Positions 26,809-37,200 of a stretch of 64,000 nucleotides of DNA are shown here, piece by piece. Origin of the DNA: Oceanobacillus neutriphilus. GTDB lineage: Bacteria > Bacillota > Bacilli > Bacillales > Amphibacillaceae. A model generated the notes under the pieces. It ran no database searches and had not been told where the DNA came from. It was given only the letters and a program-made list of their open reading frames with translations. How positions within the stretch are numbered: the first letter of the stretch is position 1; every line of letters begins with the position of its first letter. The DNA lies in NCBI RefSeq assembly GCF_014645515.1, contig NZ_BMLW01000001.1:620001-684000 (forward strand), given 5' to 3'. The position numbers and the translations under genes are program-made.

Positions 26809-27573
26809 CTATCGAGTAAAATACCTCACATACTGCGTACTAGCAGTAATATACAATCCACTCTTCAGCTGATACATATAACCATTACCAACCTGGAACC
26901 TATCCCTAGCCACTGTAAAGACTTCTCCTTGGCTCACAATAACAGCACGATCATCCCAATCAGGAGTGTTGTAAGTCCACAAGGATGGTGTAATAACTTC
27001 CACATAACCCTGACCGCTTCCACCACCAGATTTCCGGCTTAACCCCAGAGCCTGAGCAATACCATTCGCATGTCCTAAAGCAATACGATTTAGATAAGCA
27101 TCTGATTTTAGTTTGTTTGCATCTGCTACCGTATCAATGAAGCCATTCTCTGTTAAAACTGCTGGCATACTTGATTCACGTAAAACATGAAAATTGGCCC
27201 GTTTTTTCCCACGGTTGTTAAAGTCCACCTGCTTCACAATTTCTGCATGAAGTTTATCACGATAAGTTACCGTGTTATTCGACACACTTCCATTAAAGAT
27301 ATAATCTTCATAACCAGTACCGCCGCCAGCATTGATGTGAATAGATACAAAGTAATCCGCACCCCAGCTGTTTGCATCATTTGTACGTTGTGCAAGGCTT
27401 CGGGTTGTGTCGCTTGTCCTACTCATACGAATGGTGTGACCTTCGTAATCACGATTTAGGATATCCCGTGTTTTTAGTGCAAGAGATAAAGTTACATTTT
27501 TCTCCTGTAATCCGTTTGCCGCTGCACCTGGATCTGTTCCGCCATGCCCTGGATCTAAATAAATTTTTGCCAT
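26809..27573 (-). CDS. N-acetylmuramoyl-L-alanine amidase (Amidase_3), tail-cassette endolysin
   Basis: 254 residues. The N-terminal Amidase_3 zinc domain shows DPGHGGTDPGA (zinc His), LQEKNVTL (zinc Glu), FVSIHINAGGG (zinc His) and VLTENGFID (catalytic Glu). The last 60 residues form a small beta-rich wall-binding domain (SLWTYNTPDW to STQYVRYF). It cleaves the amide bond between MurNAc and L-Ala. There is no signal peptide, so it would depend on the adjacent holin for release, as with phage endolysins. The start is ATG 27573 with AGGAGGA upstream. Confidence 0.93.
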   Translation of the reverse strand: MAKIYLDPGHGGTDPGAAANGLQEKNVTLSLALKTRDILNRDYEGHTIRMSRTSDTTRSLAQRTNDANSWGADYFVSIHINAGGGTGYEDYIFNGSVSNNTVTYRDKLHAEIVKQVDFNNRGKKRANFHVLRESSMPAVLTENGFIDTVADANKLKSDAYLNRIALGHANGIAQALGLSRKSGGGSGQGYVEVITPSLWTYNTPDWDDRAVIVSQGEVFTVARDRFQVGNGYMYQLKSGLYITASTQYVRYFTR

Positions 27574-27623
27574 AATAAAATTCCTCCTAGAATAATTTTT
27601 ATATAGAAAAAGAGCAGCTGCAG

Positions 27624-28034
27624 CTACTCTTTATTCTTGCTAGTAAATTCTTCTTTAATTTCTTTTTCAATCGAATTATTTGAATTATCAATGCTATGCA
27701 ATTTTTCGGCTAACCCTGGTGGTACAAGCACGCCTACATCAGCTAAATTTTCAGTAATGCTGATACCTTCGTTGACAATATAAAAAAGCACCGTAGCATA
27801 TGCCACAGCGCCATTCAATCCAAGTATCTGGTCAACAACATTAGCCAATACGATAACGACTAATATAAGCACTTTTCTAGCGTACCCAAATAAACTTTTA
27901 CGGCTCCACAAATTATCATTTTTCCATGCTTTGAATAATCCTGTTAAGATATCTAAAGCCATCAATAATAAAAGCAGGTGGAGAAATTTCACTTCACCGA
28001 ATAAATACATATGCGTTGCTTCTAAATATTCCAA
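27624..28034 (-). CDS. Phage holin, phi-29/Cph1 (holin_4_1) family
   Basis: About 136 residues with three membrane segments, the family motif ALDILTGLFKAW near the first loop, SRKSLFGYARK and an ILGL...YIVNEGISITENLADVG block, then a charged tail. A TTG at 28034 has GGGGGTG 5 bases upstream and is preferred over the ATG at 28049, which has no ribosome site. It would form membrane lesions that let the downstream amidase reach the wall. The holin-amidase pair is 50 bp apart. Confidence 0.9.
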   Translation of the reverse strand: MEYLEATHMYLFGEVKFLHLLLLLMALDILTGLFKAWKNDNLWSRKSLFGYARKVLILVVIVLANVVDQILGLNGAVAYATVLFYIVNEGISITENLADVGVLVPPGLAEKLHSIDNSNNSIEKEIKEEFTSKNKE

Positions 28035-28187
28035 ATTAACACCCCCCATAATTTCAGCTTCTTACCATATTTCATTGTTCCTTTTTATTTTCTATTTAGA
28101 TGTTTAAAATAGAATGCCATATGCTAACGTCGTAAAAAATGAGCTTAATTGTTTTTTGTAAATGTATATCACAACCTTAAAGGAATG

Positions 28188-28213
28188 AAAAATGACATCT
28201 CGATTGAGATGCC
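28188..28213 (-). terminator. Terminator between tail module and lysis genes
   Basis: On the minus strand GGCATCTC and GAGATGTC flank a 4-base loop and are followed by TTTTT. It ends the tail operon 150 bp ahead of the holin, so the lysis genes may need their own promoter or read-through. No gene is seen in 28035-28377. Confidence 0.65.
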
Positions 28214-28377
28214 TTTCAGTTCAAATTTTTGAATTAATAAAAACAAATCAATAACATAACTGTTATCTTCTAAAGGGTACTACTCTACGTAAACATTTAA
28301 CATTTCTAACCTTTTTTATTTAACTAAACTTAATTTAACAAAGAGAAGAAACCAACATTAATAATTTTAAATGGATT

Positions 28378-28506
28378 TTATTTTATTAAATCATCTCTAT
28401 TTTCTGCTTTTAATAGTGTTCGAACATCTTCTTGCCAGATGCTTGGTACACGTTCAAATGTCCATCTTCCTTCAATAATTTGTGTTGCAAATAACATAGC
28501 CAACAC
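28378..28506 (-). CDS. Small phage protein, CD1375-like
   Basis: A 42-residue frame beginning at GTG 28506 (or TTG 28503/ATG 28497) with GAGGTGAGG upstream. The pattern, an ATQIIEGRWTFERVP start then a WQEDVRTLL helix, matches the small CD1375-type proteins found between tail fibre and holin genes in Firmicute phages. It starts 4 bp after the preceding stop. Function unknown. Confidence 0.65.
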   Translation of the reverse strand: MLAMLFATQIIEGRWTFERVPSIWQEDVRTLLKAENRDDLIK

Positions 28507-28510
28507 ATCC

Positions 28511-28813
28511 TCACCTCTTTTCATTTGTAGACCTTTTCGTCATAAATACCATTTCAGCAAGTTCTAAAATAGCTATAGCATTAATTTCTTCTGAATTTGG
28601 AATACTTTTTCTTATTTCTTCTTGCCCGATAAGTTGTTTTTGATATTCTTCATCTTTTATTAATTCACCGTTTTCAAATTTAAAAATAAAAGGATTTATT
28701 AATACTTCATGAGTATTTTCAACTTCTAATTTATACTCAAACCCCTCTGAGGTAGAAGACCACCCATCAAGGTATCCTTTGACAACATTAAAATATATTA
28801 CCAATTTAAACAC
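28511..28813 (-). CDS. Hypothetical phage protein downstream of tail fibre
   Basis: 100 residues, not recognised beyond its position. It starts with beta-strand-like FKLVIYFNVVKGYLDGW, has an acidic middle and a C-terminal helix with EEINAIAILELAEMVFM. It is directly adjacent to the fibre gene end and coupled to the following small gene. Proteins of this size and place in siphophages are often fibre-assembly or XkdW-like proteins, which is a guess. Confidence 0.6.
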   Translation of the reverse strand: MFKLVIYFNVVKGYLDGWSSTSEGFEYKLEVENTHEVLINPFIFKFENGELIKDEEYQKQLIGQEEIRKSIPNSEEINAIAILELAEMVFMTKRSTNEKR

Positions 28814-31800
28814 CTACCATTCATAAATTGCATTTAAAGCAAGACGATTGGCGTTACCTACATTATTATCTGCATACCCCGACAAACTTTCTCCATCATT
28901 CCCATTGATATATATGTACTTATACATATCTTGGGAAAATCGCCTTAAACTACAACCGTAACCTCTTTTATTATTAGGTGGACTATTTAAAACAGATTTA
29001 GGAACATAAGTGTATTGATAATTAGAATTTTTAAAACCTTCCCCTATATTATACCCTCTCCATTCCAGCGCCCACCCATTCCTACAATGTCTTAACATCT
29101 TATTTGGTGTTGCTGATTGAGATTCTGTAGGATATATAGTTCCACTCCATAATTTCTGCATACTATTAACAATGCTATATGTTCCATCTGCCATATTCCA
29201 AAGTGAATCTTCCGATTGATAAACTGTTGACATGTCAAGCTCAACTAATTGTGTACCATCAACCTGTATCCAGTTGGGATTACGAGTTCCCCCTGAAAAT
29301 ATAATCTCTAATGCATCGCCATGTTTGAAATCAGAAGGCGTACTAAAGGTTGAAGCATGTCGTACTTGACTATAATCATCTGGAACGGGGGCAAACGTAT
29401 CTGTGAATATTTTTGCATGCCTTCCTGTCCCCTCTTTGACATGCCAAACTTCAATTAAAGGTATCCCTCCTGTACCAGAGCCCAAATGCCGTTTAAAATA
29501 AGCACTAACAGTATACGTTACACCTATTCCTATATTCTCATACACATATTGTCTAAAATAATTTGCATTTTTTACAACAGCTGCTTTTTTACCAAACATA
29601 GCTAAAGCTTCTTGTCTTACAGGATACCATTGTCCTGTTACCTTAGGGTCCTTTACAGTCTGCCACCTTGAACCAGTAACAATAGGAGAAGTCACAATTT
29701 CTCTCCAATTATTACTACTGTCGTACGGTCCATCATCAGGCAAAAGTTCAAATGAGTGGTCCAGTAATAAATTAGCCTTTGGTGTGATATTATACTTCTC
29801 CGATGAAATATCATCTTCTAACGTAAAAGCACCATTTTTTATATTAATACCTGCTTGCTTGCCTCCAGCAATCATCTGTATACGATCATTTCCGATAGAA
29901 ACATCACCATTATTACTAACTTTAAATTGTTCATTAATATTTAAACCGTTAAGAGATTTAATATAATCAGCTATAAGCCAGTTAACGCCAAAACTTGTGT
30001 TTGTATCAACAATATTTGGACCGCGTGGACCAACGGGGCCTTGTGAACCAGGCTCGCCTTTATCACCTTTACTGCCTGGGTTCCCCTTAATCTTTGACCA
30101 AGTATAATCAGATGCATTTTTGCTCTCTGTTGCAGTAGTTTTATTGTAAGCAAATCCTATATATTCTTTTCCATCAGGGAAGTTACTTATTCCACCACCA
30201 TTAGCATTATCAGCATAACGTACCCAGGTATATCTAGGCTGACCGTCTGAGCCTTTTGGACCTTGGATACCCTGCTGCCCTTTGGCTCCCGGTTCCCCTT
30301 TTAATTTTGCCCACTCGTAATCATTAGCATTATTTGAAGGTGTTTGAATAGTTTTATTTGGTGCTATACCAATATATTCTTTATTTGTAGGAGAACTGCT
30401 CATCTCATCCCCATTAGCATTGTCTGCATATCTTATCCAAGTATAAGTAGGTTGACCATTAGACCCTCTTGGTCCCTGAATACCTTGATCACCTTTTGCA
30501 CCTTTGTCCCCCTTCTCTCCTTTCGTTCCTTTAATAAGCGACCAAGCGTAATCATTTGGACTATCAGATTCATTGACAATTAATTTGTTATAAGCAAGAC
30601 CAATATATTCTTTGCCTTTGGGACTGTCAGACATTCCACGCCCTTGGTCGTCGTCTGCATATTTCACCCAAGTGTAACGTGGTTGACCGTCTTTTCCTTC
30701 TGGCCCTGGTGCACCTTTGTCTCCTTCAATTTTAGACCATTCATAGTCCCCTGGATTGGTGCTCTCTACAGAAGTTTCTTTGTTGTATGCAAGCCCCATA
30801 TACTTTTTACCTTTAGGTGTATCAGCTATACCGTTTCCTTTCTCATCATCTGCATATTTCAGCCAAGTATATAACGCTTGACCGTCTTTTCCAGCAGGGC
30901 CAGGTAAACCTTGCGGACCACGCGCAGCTGCAATCCATTTACCTTTTTCTTCACTGTATATTTTCCAAATGATATTATCCAGATCAGATATATCTACCCA
31001 AACTACTGATTTATCCTCTGGCTCTGTTGGTAATTCAACACGCTTTTTTTCGGCATAGTCTTTCGTAAATTCCTTGGAAGCTTCCAAGTTTTCCAATGCT
31101 TGCCGGATTCTTTCTTGCTCTTCCTTCAATAATTCTCTATCCGTATATTTCCGCGTCTCTATACCAATCAATGCAGGTAATTCTTGTTGATCCACGCCTT
31201 CTAATTCATTAAATTTACGTTTTATTTTAGTAAGAAAAGTTGGACGTGATCGCCCGAATGTCGCTTCTAATCGCAATCCATCTGCCTCATAAATCTCTAA
31301 AAACTCAATAATAGGTGCAGACATAAGAATTCCCCAAGATTTATTAACCACGTCCACTTTATCGCCTAGATCATAATCTTTTTCATACTTAAAAATAGTA
31401 CCTTGCGTAGGCGTAAGAATTGTTGCTTCCAATGATTGGAGTGTCTCCATGTCACGCATTTTCTCTTCCCCACGCTTCTCAAGTAATTCCTCCACTTCAG
31501 CATCTGTTAAGTCTTCCTCAGTTTTGGTTCCTAAATCACGAACGTCAACAAAGGTTTCTATACGCTGCCAACCTATATCTTTTCCAACCTGGATAACCTT
31601 TCGCCCAACACCTTCACCTTGTCCACCAACATAGCCAACGTTACGCAACTCCGTATCGCTATCTACAAATGATTGCGACTGGATTGTTTCAAATTCCGGA
31701 CTAAAAAACACTGGATTATTTCCATCTAAATTTTCCTGAGTTAAATCATCTGCCTCAAAGACATCAAATATTAATTTTTTAGTATGGAAATCTGCAAATA

Positions 31801-32335
31801 TCCCCCAGCCTAAGCCAGATTGGATAGAGATATTTTCTAATTCCTCTGCTACATTTTTAAAACGAGATTCCGAACTTACATGTGTTCCTCTATTTTGGTT
31901 TGGCGCAATTTCTAGGTGTGGCAATATACGTCTGTTATCATCTGGATTAACAAAGTTTTTATTAACAAAGTGCTTCATAACTTCTTCTGCTGAACCACTT
32001 ACGCGGTCATGAGAAGTACCAGAAGGTGGTACAGTTATCCGTCTGCTCATTAATCCATCTAGTGTATAACCGGATAGCTTAAAATTTTCAGATTCTTTCC
32101 CATTTTCATCAAGCGCAATTTCCTTTGTGAGAACGATAGCAACTTTATTTGACAGCTTATTTAAAGCTATGATGTCACCTTTATTTAACTTTTGCGCCTC
32201 ATGTAAATAACGATTAACATGCAACTCAAATGTTGCTATACTATGATAATCACGCCCAAATTGCAGAGATTGATAACTGTCTAATTCGCCTTTTAAGTCA
32301 AGGAATCTATTATATATTCTAATAGATATTTTCAA
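28814..32335 (-). CDS. Tail-tip/fibre protein with Gp37-like N-terminus and collagen-like repeats
   Basis: 1173 residues. Residues 1-370 resemble the siphovirus ReqiPepy6 Gp37-like minor tail family, a Tal-like baseplate hub. A coiled linker follows. Residues 470-780 hold four modules, each with YTW(V/I/L)(K/R)YAD, KEYIG and a short Gly-X-Y collagen-like run (GEKGDKGAKGDQG, GAKGQQGIQGPKG). The C-terminal 390 residues form a receptor-binding-like region with beta-sandwich and tip motifs. The start is TTG 32335, 7 bases after GAGGTG. It likely sets target specificity of the tail. Confidence 0.85.
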   Translation of the reverse strand: MKISIRIYNRFLDLKGELDSYQSLQFGRDYHSIATFELHVNRYLHEAQKLNKGDIIALNKLSNKVAIVLTKEIALDENGKESENFKLSGYTLDGLMSRRITVPPSGTSHDRVSGSAEEVMKHFVNKNFVNPDDNRRILPHLEIAPNQNRGTHVSSESRFKNVAEELENISIQSGLGWGIFADFHTKKLIFDVFEADDLTQENLDGNNPVFFSPEFETIQSQSFVDSDTELRNVGYVGGQGEGVGRKVIQVGKDIGWQRIETFVDVRDLGTKTEEDLTDAEVEELLEKRGEEKMRDMETLQSLEATILTPTQGTIFKYEKDYDLGDKVDVVNKSWGILMSAPIIEFLEIYEADGLRLEATFGRSRPTFLTKIKRKFNELEGVDQQELPALIGIETRKYTDRELLKEEQERIRQALENLEASKEFTKDYAEKKRVELPTEPEDKSVVWVDISDLDNIIWKIYSEEKGKWIAAARGPQGLPGPAGKDGQALYTWLKYADDEKGNGIADTPKGKKYMGLAYNKETSVESTNPGDYEWSKIEGDKGAPGPEGKDGQPRYTWVKYADDDQGRGMSDSPKGKEYIGLAYNKLIVNESDSPNDYAWSLIKGTKGEKGDKGAKGDQGIQGPRGSNGQPTYTWIRYADNANGDEMSSSPTNKEYIGIAPNKTIQTPSNNANDYEWAKLKGEPGAKGQQGIQGPKGSDGQPRYTWVRYADNANGGGISNFPDGKEYIGFAYNKTTATESKNASDYTWSKIKGNPGSKGDKGEPGSQGPVGPRGPNIVDTNTSFGVNWLIADYIKSLNGLNINEQFKVSNNGDVSIGNDRIQMIAGGKQAGINIKNGAFTLEDDISSEKYNITPKANLLLDHSFELLPDDGPYDSSNNWREIVTSPIVTGSRWQTVKDPKVTGQWYPVRQEALAMFGKKAAVVKNANYFRQYVYENIGIGVTYTVSAYFKRHLGSGTGGIPLIEVWHVKEGTGRHAKIFTDTFAPVPDDYSQVRHASTFSTPSDFKHGDALEIIFSGGTRNPNWIQVDGTQLVELDMSTVYQSEDSLWNMADGTYSIVNSMQKLWSGTIYPTESQSATPNKMLRHCRNGWALEWRGYNIGEGFKNSNYQYTYVPKSVLNSPPNNKRGYGCSLRRFSQDMYKYIYINGNDGESLSGYADNNVGNANRLALNAIYEW

Positions 32336-32347
32336 TTTATTTCACCT

Positions 32348-33325
32348 CTAACTAATTTTTGCTATGGACATACGACGATACCTCGAATTTATATCCCCAG
32401 TATTTCTAGTTGCAATAATTACCTGAACTTTGTCTCCTTTTGAAAGACTTTTAACTCCACTTCCAATAAAGTGGTAATCTGAAAAGCCAAAACCTGGTCT
32501 ATTAAATAAATAAACCCTTTCATCAATAGAAGTGTTATTATTAATCACCAAATATATTTCTATCTTCTGATTAGTCTGCAGCCCATTGCTGGTGCTTAAT
32601 GCTAAGTGGAAATAAAACAAATAATCCCCATCCGCCTTAACATTGAAGATTCCAGAAGATATTTCATTTTGCCTATCAATCAAAGGAATAATTGGTATTT
32701 TATTAGAAATGTAAGTAGATGAAGACTCACCATTTAATGTTAAATCGCTACTATCATTCATTTCCACATAGGATTGATTAGGCATAGTAACCATACCGTA
32801 CTCATTAATGTCCATACCTCTATAAATGTTATGCAAGGGAATATATCCACAAACATTATCATTTGCTCTCTCATCCCGAATCTCAGTTTGCTCAACATAA
32901 GACTTACCTGCAATAATAGTAACCTGTGCAACGCTCATTTCATAAACATAATTATCACGTTGCAAATTAGGTGGTGTTGGGTTATTTGCAGGTACCCCTT
33001 TTTTAATATACGCATAGATACGCCTTTCCATAGGATTATTATCAAAACAAATTACAACCCGATCTATACGATTATTATTTGGATCAGCAATACTATGTGA
33101 CAGCGTCATCGTACTGTCATTTTGATACATATAACCATTCGCAAACATGTAACCGGCGCCTAAAGCAACATTCATATTTGTTCTAGCTGTAACTTCTAAA
33201 TCTGGCAGATTAGGAGTATTTGATACACCATTACCAATAATTTGATTATGAAATCTAGCCCAATCAGCTGCTTGATAGATACGTTTGTCATCTGTGGTAC
33301 TGTCGAAAAAATACATTCGTTCCAA
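32348..33325 (-). CDS. Baseplate/tail structural protein (BppU-like)
   Basis: 325 residues. The N-terminal 180 residues match a conserved siphophage structural protein: RMYFFDSTTDDKRIYQAADWARF, here read as FFDSTTDDKRIYQAADWA, with a GYMFANGYMYQND hairpin, HRIDRVV-like strand and a QTEIRDERANDNVCG motif. The C-terminal 130 residues are a beta-sandwich that may bind carbohydrate or carry a fibre. It lies between the Dit-like gene and the fibre gene, the expected location for a baseplate upper protein. Confidence 0.75.
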   Translation of the reverse strand: MERMYFFDSTTDDKRIYQAADWARFHNQIIGNGVSNTPNLPDLEVTARTNMNVALGAGYMFANGYMYQNDSTMTLSHSIADPNNNRIDRVVICFDNNPMERRIYAYIKKGVPANNPTPPNLQRDNYVYEMSVAQVTIIAGKSYVEQTEIRDERANDNVCGYIPLHNIYRGMDINEYGMVTMPNQSYVEMNDSSDLTLNGESSSTYISNKIPIIPLIDRQNEISSGIFNVKADGDYLFYFHLALSTSNGLQTNQKIEIYLVINNNTSIDERVYLFNRPGFGFSDYHFIGSGVKSLSKGDKVQVIIATRNTGDINSRYRRMSIAKIS

Positions 33326-33351
33326 ATTAATTCACATCCTTTTACAAAAGT

Positions 33352-33378
33352 AAAAAAGCACCTCTATAAGAGATGCTT
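33352..33378 (-). terminator. Internal terminator-like hairpin in tail operon
   Basis: On the minus strand AAGCATCTC and GAGGTGCTT form a stem with a 5-base loop and are followed by TTTTT. It lies between the Dit-like gene and the baseplate/fibre genes and may reduce their expression relative to the upstream genes. Confidence 0.65.
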
Positions 33379-33396
33379 TAGTAATTTCATAGATTT

Positions 33397-34254
33397 TTAT
33401 ATTCCAACATACTGATTATTCCAGGTTACCGCAATCATACCCGATGTATCTCCAGAATCTGCAATATGCTCAATTAAATTTTCTCCTACGTCCAATTGAA
33501 GCCAATCAGAATCATGGTCTAAATAACCAAATACATTAAACACTCTGCCATTCCGATAGACTTCTACTCTTTTTTTGCCATTAGTAGTATCAATATGCAA
33601 TATCTCATCTGCAGCAATAGAGCGATTAACTCTTATCCAATCACCGTTTGTACGGTTAATTATTTGTGGATTAGTCACTGGCCCCTGTATATCAATCCTT
33701 ACTGGAGCAAGAATATCACCATTGTTATAAAGTGTTGTGTGTGATCCCGACCTTCCCATTTCAATTGGGAAGGTATTTGGCATGGTAAGATTACCAGAAT
33801 AAGCTTGTAAAGGTTGACTTGTTTGATTCGGATCTCTCCAATAAGGATAAGGTGCCCTAATATATAAAAGAGCTTTTTGAAATAACGGTTTTCTATTAGT
33901 TTGTCCATCTGGGAAATTTGGGACAGATTCAGCTACTGCGTCAATTTCCTTTACATCACCACCACTAATATACCTTAAAGTGCCTACACCTAATTTAGGA
34001 TTAAAAACCGAAGCAAAATAACGGCGTTTCGCATTTAGGTCTTGTTCACTGTCTCCTGTTATTTTCAGTTCTATTTCAATCGGTTTATCTTCTAAAATTG
34101 AACCGATATAACTAGCGCCATCTTGGAAGGGGACTTTTTGCATTTGTGTAATTGCCTCTGTATCGCCAATACCTTCAACTCTTATCAGTCTATAAGGACG
34201 ATCGAATAATTCTACTGTTTGATCGATTGCATTAGTAAACATTAGTTTAAACAT
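33397..34254 (-). CDS. Distal tail protein (Dit-like, Sipho_tail family)
   Basis: 285 residues of the siphophage tail family, forming the hexameric hub between tube and baseplate. The ring domain is at residues 1-140 (LIRVEGIGDTEA, KPIEIELKITGD, RYFASVFNPKLGVGTLRY) and a galectin-like C-terminal domain follows (NNGDILAPVRIDIQGP, LHIDTTNGKKRVEVY). It starts at ATG 34254, 3 bases after the tape-measure stop. Confidence 0.87.
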   Translation of the reverse strand: MFKLMFTNAIDQTVELFDRPYRLIRVEGIGDTEAITQMQKVPFQDGASYIGSILEDKPIEIELKITGDSEQDLNAKRRYFASVFNPKLGVGTLRYISGGDVKEIDAVAESVPNFPDGQTNRKPLFQKALLYIRAPYPYWRDPNQTSQPLQAYSGNLTMPNTFPIEMGRSGSHTTLYNNGDILAPVRIDIQGPVTNPQIINRTNGDWIRVNRSIAADEILHIDTTNGKKRVEVYRNGRVFNVFGYLDHDSDWLQLDVGENLIEHIADSGDTSGMIAVTWNNQYVGI

Positions 34255-34257
34255 CTT

Positions 34258-37200
34258 TTAAAACCCCATTTCCATGGCTAATCTTTGTTGCTGCTGTCTT
34301 TGCTTTCTAGCCGATTCACTTGGTGTAGACTCGGCTGGTGTGAAATAGTTATTTATATTCGGAGAATAGGTTCTAGTATTATTATTTTCGTTGCCTAAAG
34401 CACCAGATGTCGTATTTAATTGTGTACTTACTCTTCCTAGAGACATAGACGTTCCCCTCAACCGGTTAGTAATCTCAGGATTCATTTCATCAGCCAAGTC
34501 CTCTGTTAAAGAACGCATTTCTTTTAAAGGCTTACCGCTTCCCCGCTTAATATTTTTAGCAAGCGAATTGGTAATACCAGGATACATAATATCCTTTAAA
34601 GGTCCCTCTTTTGCAGGTGAGAATGGAAGGAAATCACGTATTTTTTGTACTACATTTCCAATAGCACTCTTTACTTTTTCAACATTCTCCTTAATACCGT
34701 CGGCTATACTGCCAACAATATTTTTTCCAGCATTAAAGAAATCAGTTGCTTTTTCCTTAACACCATTAATTCCTTCTCCAATAATATTTTTGGCAGCATT
34801 ATAAATATCCTTCCCTTTATCAATAATGCCGCCTGCTAAATCTGTTACCAGTCCCCAGCCAGCGGATACAACATTACTAATCATTTGTGTAATTCCACCT
34901 ATTAATGCTGTGATTAACTGAACACCTGCATTTAACAGCTGTGGGAGTAATTGAATAATAGCTCCAGCTAACTGAAGTATCAATTGCATACCGGCACTTA
35001 ACAATTGTGGAACAATGGAGATAATTCCTTGTATTAAGGCCATTAATATTTGTATACCAGCATTTATTAACTCTGGAAGCAAGCCAATGAATGCACTTAC
35101 CAGCTCTAACAGTAACTGGATACCAGCATCTATCAACTGAGGAACAATGCTTATTATTCCATCTATTAAAGCAAATAGAATTTGAATTCCAGCATTTAAT
35201 AGTTCAGGTAAAAGACCAATAATTGCCTGAACTAATGCCAGGATAATATTTAGCCCTGCTTCTATTAACTGCGGAAGAACCTGGATTATGCCATTAATTA
35301 AGGCTGTTAAAATCTGCATACCTGCGTCTAGAATTACTGGTAAATTCGTAATAACAGCTTCTACTAAAGCCATGATTATGGTTATTGCTGCTTCAATTAA
35401 AGCTGGTATCAAGATGATTATTCCATCTATTAAGGCCGTCAATATTTGTATACCGGCTTCGATAATTAGTGGCAGATTTTCAATTAAAGTCGTTACAATA
35501 GTCATTAATAAAAGAAGAAAGACCTCTATAACCAGCGGCAGCACAGTTGTAATCGTATCGATTAAAGTCATAATAATTGTTAAATATGTTTCTATTAACA
35601 TTGGTAATGCGGTAACGATTGCTTCTATTAATGTGGTTATAATCGTAATACCCATTTCCAAAATCAATGGTATTACCGTGACAACTACCTCTAGTAATGT
35701 TGTGAAAAGCTGCAGCCAAGTTTCTATCAGTAAAGGCAGTGCTACAACGATTGCTTCTATTAATGTAGTTATAATTGTAATACCTATTTCCAAAATCAAC
35801 GGTATTATCGTGACGACTACCTCTAACAATGTTGTAAAAAGCTGCAGCCAGGTCTCTATTAATAAAGGTAATGCTGATACTAGACCGGTTATTAAATTTG
35901 TAATGACTTCCACACCGGTATTGATTAATTCAGGAAGATTTGTGGCAAGGGCATCAATGAATCCCACAATCATTTCAGTACCTTTTTCTATAAAGATAAC
36001 TGCGTTTTCAGCCAGATTAGTTATCAAATTAGAGAGATCTGCTGCAAAATTATTTACCATTTCCCCAATTGACATATCACCTTTAAAAACTGCGAGGATA
36101 TCTGAAAAAAGAGATGTTTGTGCAGCTAACAACGCAAACCCTTTAATCACCCATCCAATTGGACTTGCCAATCCAAAAAATGCAGTTGCAATAGTCGTTA
36201 ATGGACCAATAACAGCAGCAAGCACAGCTCCAATATTGATTCGCTCTCTTAATTCTGTAAAAAACTCCCCGACAGTTCTTGCTGTGTTACCTAACCACTC
36301 CATAGCAGCATTAAAACCATCTATTGATCCAGCTGCCATACCAGCTATTAATTCCTGCGTCCTGCCCGCCAGATTAGAAAATGTTTCTCCCGTTGTTTCT
36401 GCTACACTTCCAAGCCATTGAACAGATGTACTAAAAGCATCTAATGATGCATCATACATTTTTTTAGAAACATCAACGATTTGGCTGCCAAGCATTTTCA
36501 GACCTGGACCAAAGTTCATTACAGCATTTTTGATTGATTCCCAGGCATTTATAAAGAAGTTACGGAAATTCTCATTGGTTTTCCATAAATAAATGATAAC
36601 CGCTGCTAAAGCAACAACAGCACTGATAATTGCGATGATTGGATGACTAGCGATAACGCCCCAAACAGACTTTACAGCATTCCCCAATCCTTCCATTCCT
36701 TTTTTAAGTGTATTTAAAGTACCTTCTAAGGTTAATGAGCTTGCAGCTACTTGCTGGAATACAGTTACCGCCAAAGGTCCAAAAGCGGTAATCAACTCCT
36801 GCATTTTGGGAAGCCCAGCACTTTCCAGCATCGAATCTATAGATCCGATAATCGCAGTAATACCACGTACAGTTGCTGATTTCATGTTATCAATTGAATT
36901 AGTCCATGAAGATCCTGCGTCTTTTGCAGCTCCATCAATCGCTCCGAAACTTTCGGTTCCATCCTTTAATGCGCTATTCATAACATCCATAAAACTATCT
37001 GCAGAGATTTCACCCTGCTGCATTTGATTGGCAACCTCTTCCACAGATTGTCCTGTCGCATCTGCATAAATGCGCATAGCAGGAATCCCTGCTTCCGTAA
37101 GCTGGTTCATGGTCTCCATCTGCACTTTTCCACCGTCAACCATTTGGGCCAAGGATTCAGTAACGGCAGTAAATGCTTCATTGGATCCGTCACCATAGTG

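Noticed and set aside
35288..36421. 377-residue plus-strand frame opposite the tape measure gene
   Set aside because: It is a shadow of the repeat-rich tape measure gene: low-complexity, no ribosome site, and the minus strand codes a clear phage protein.
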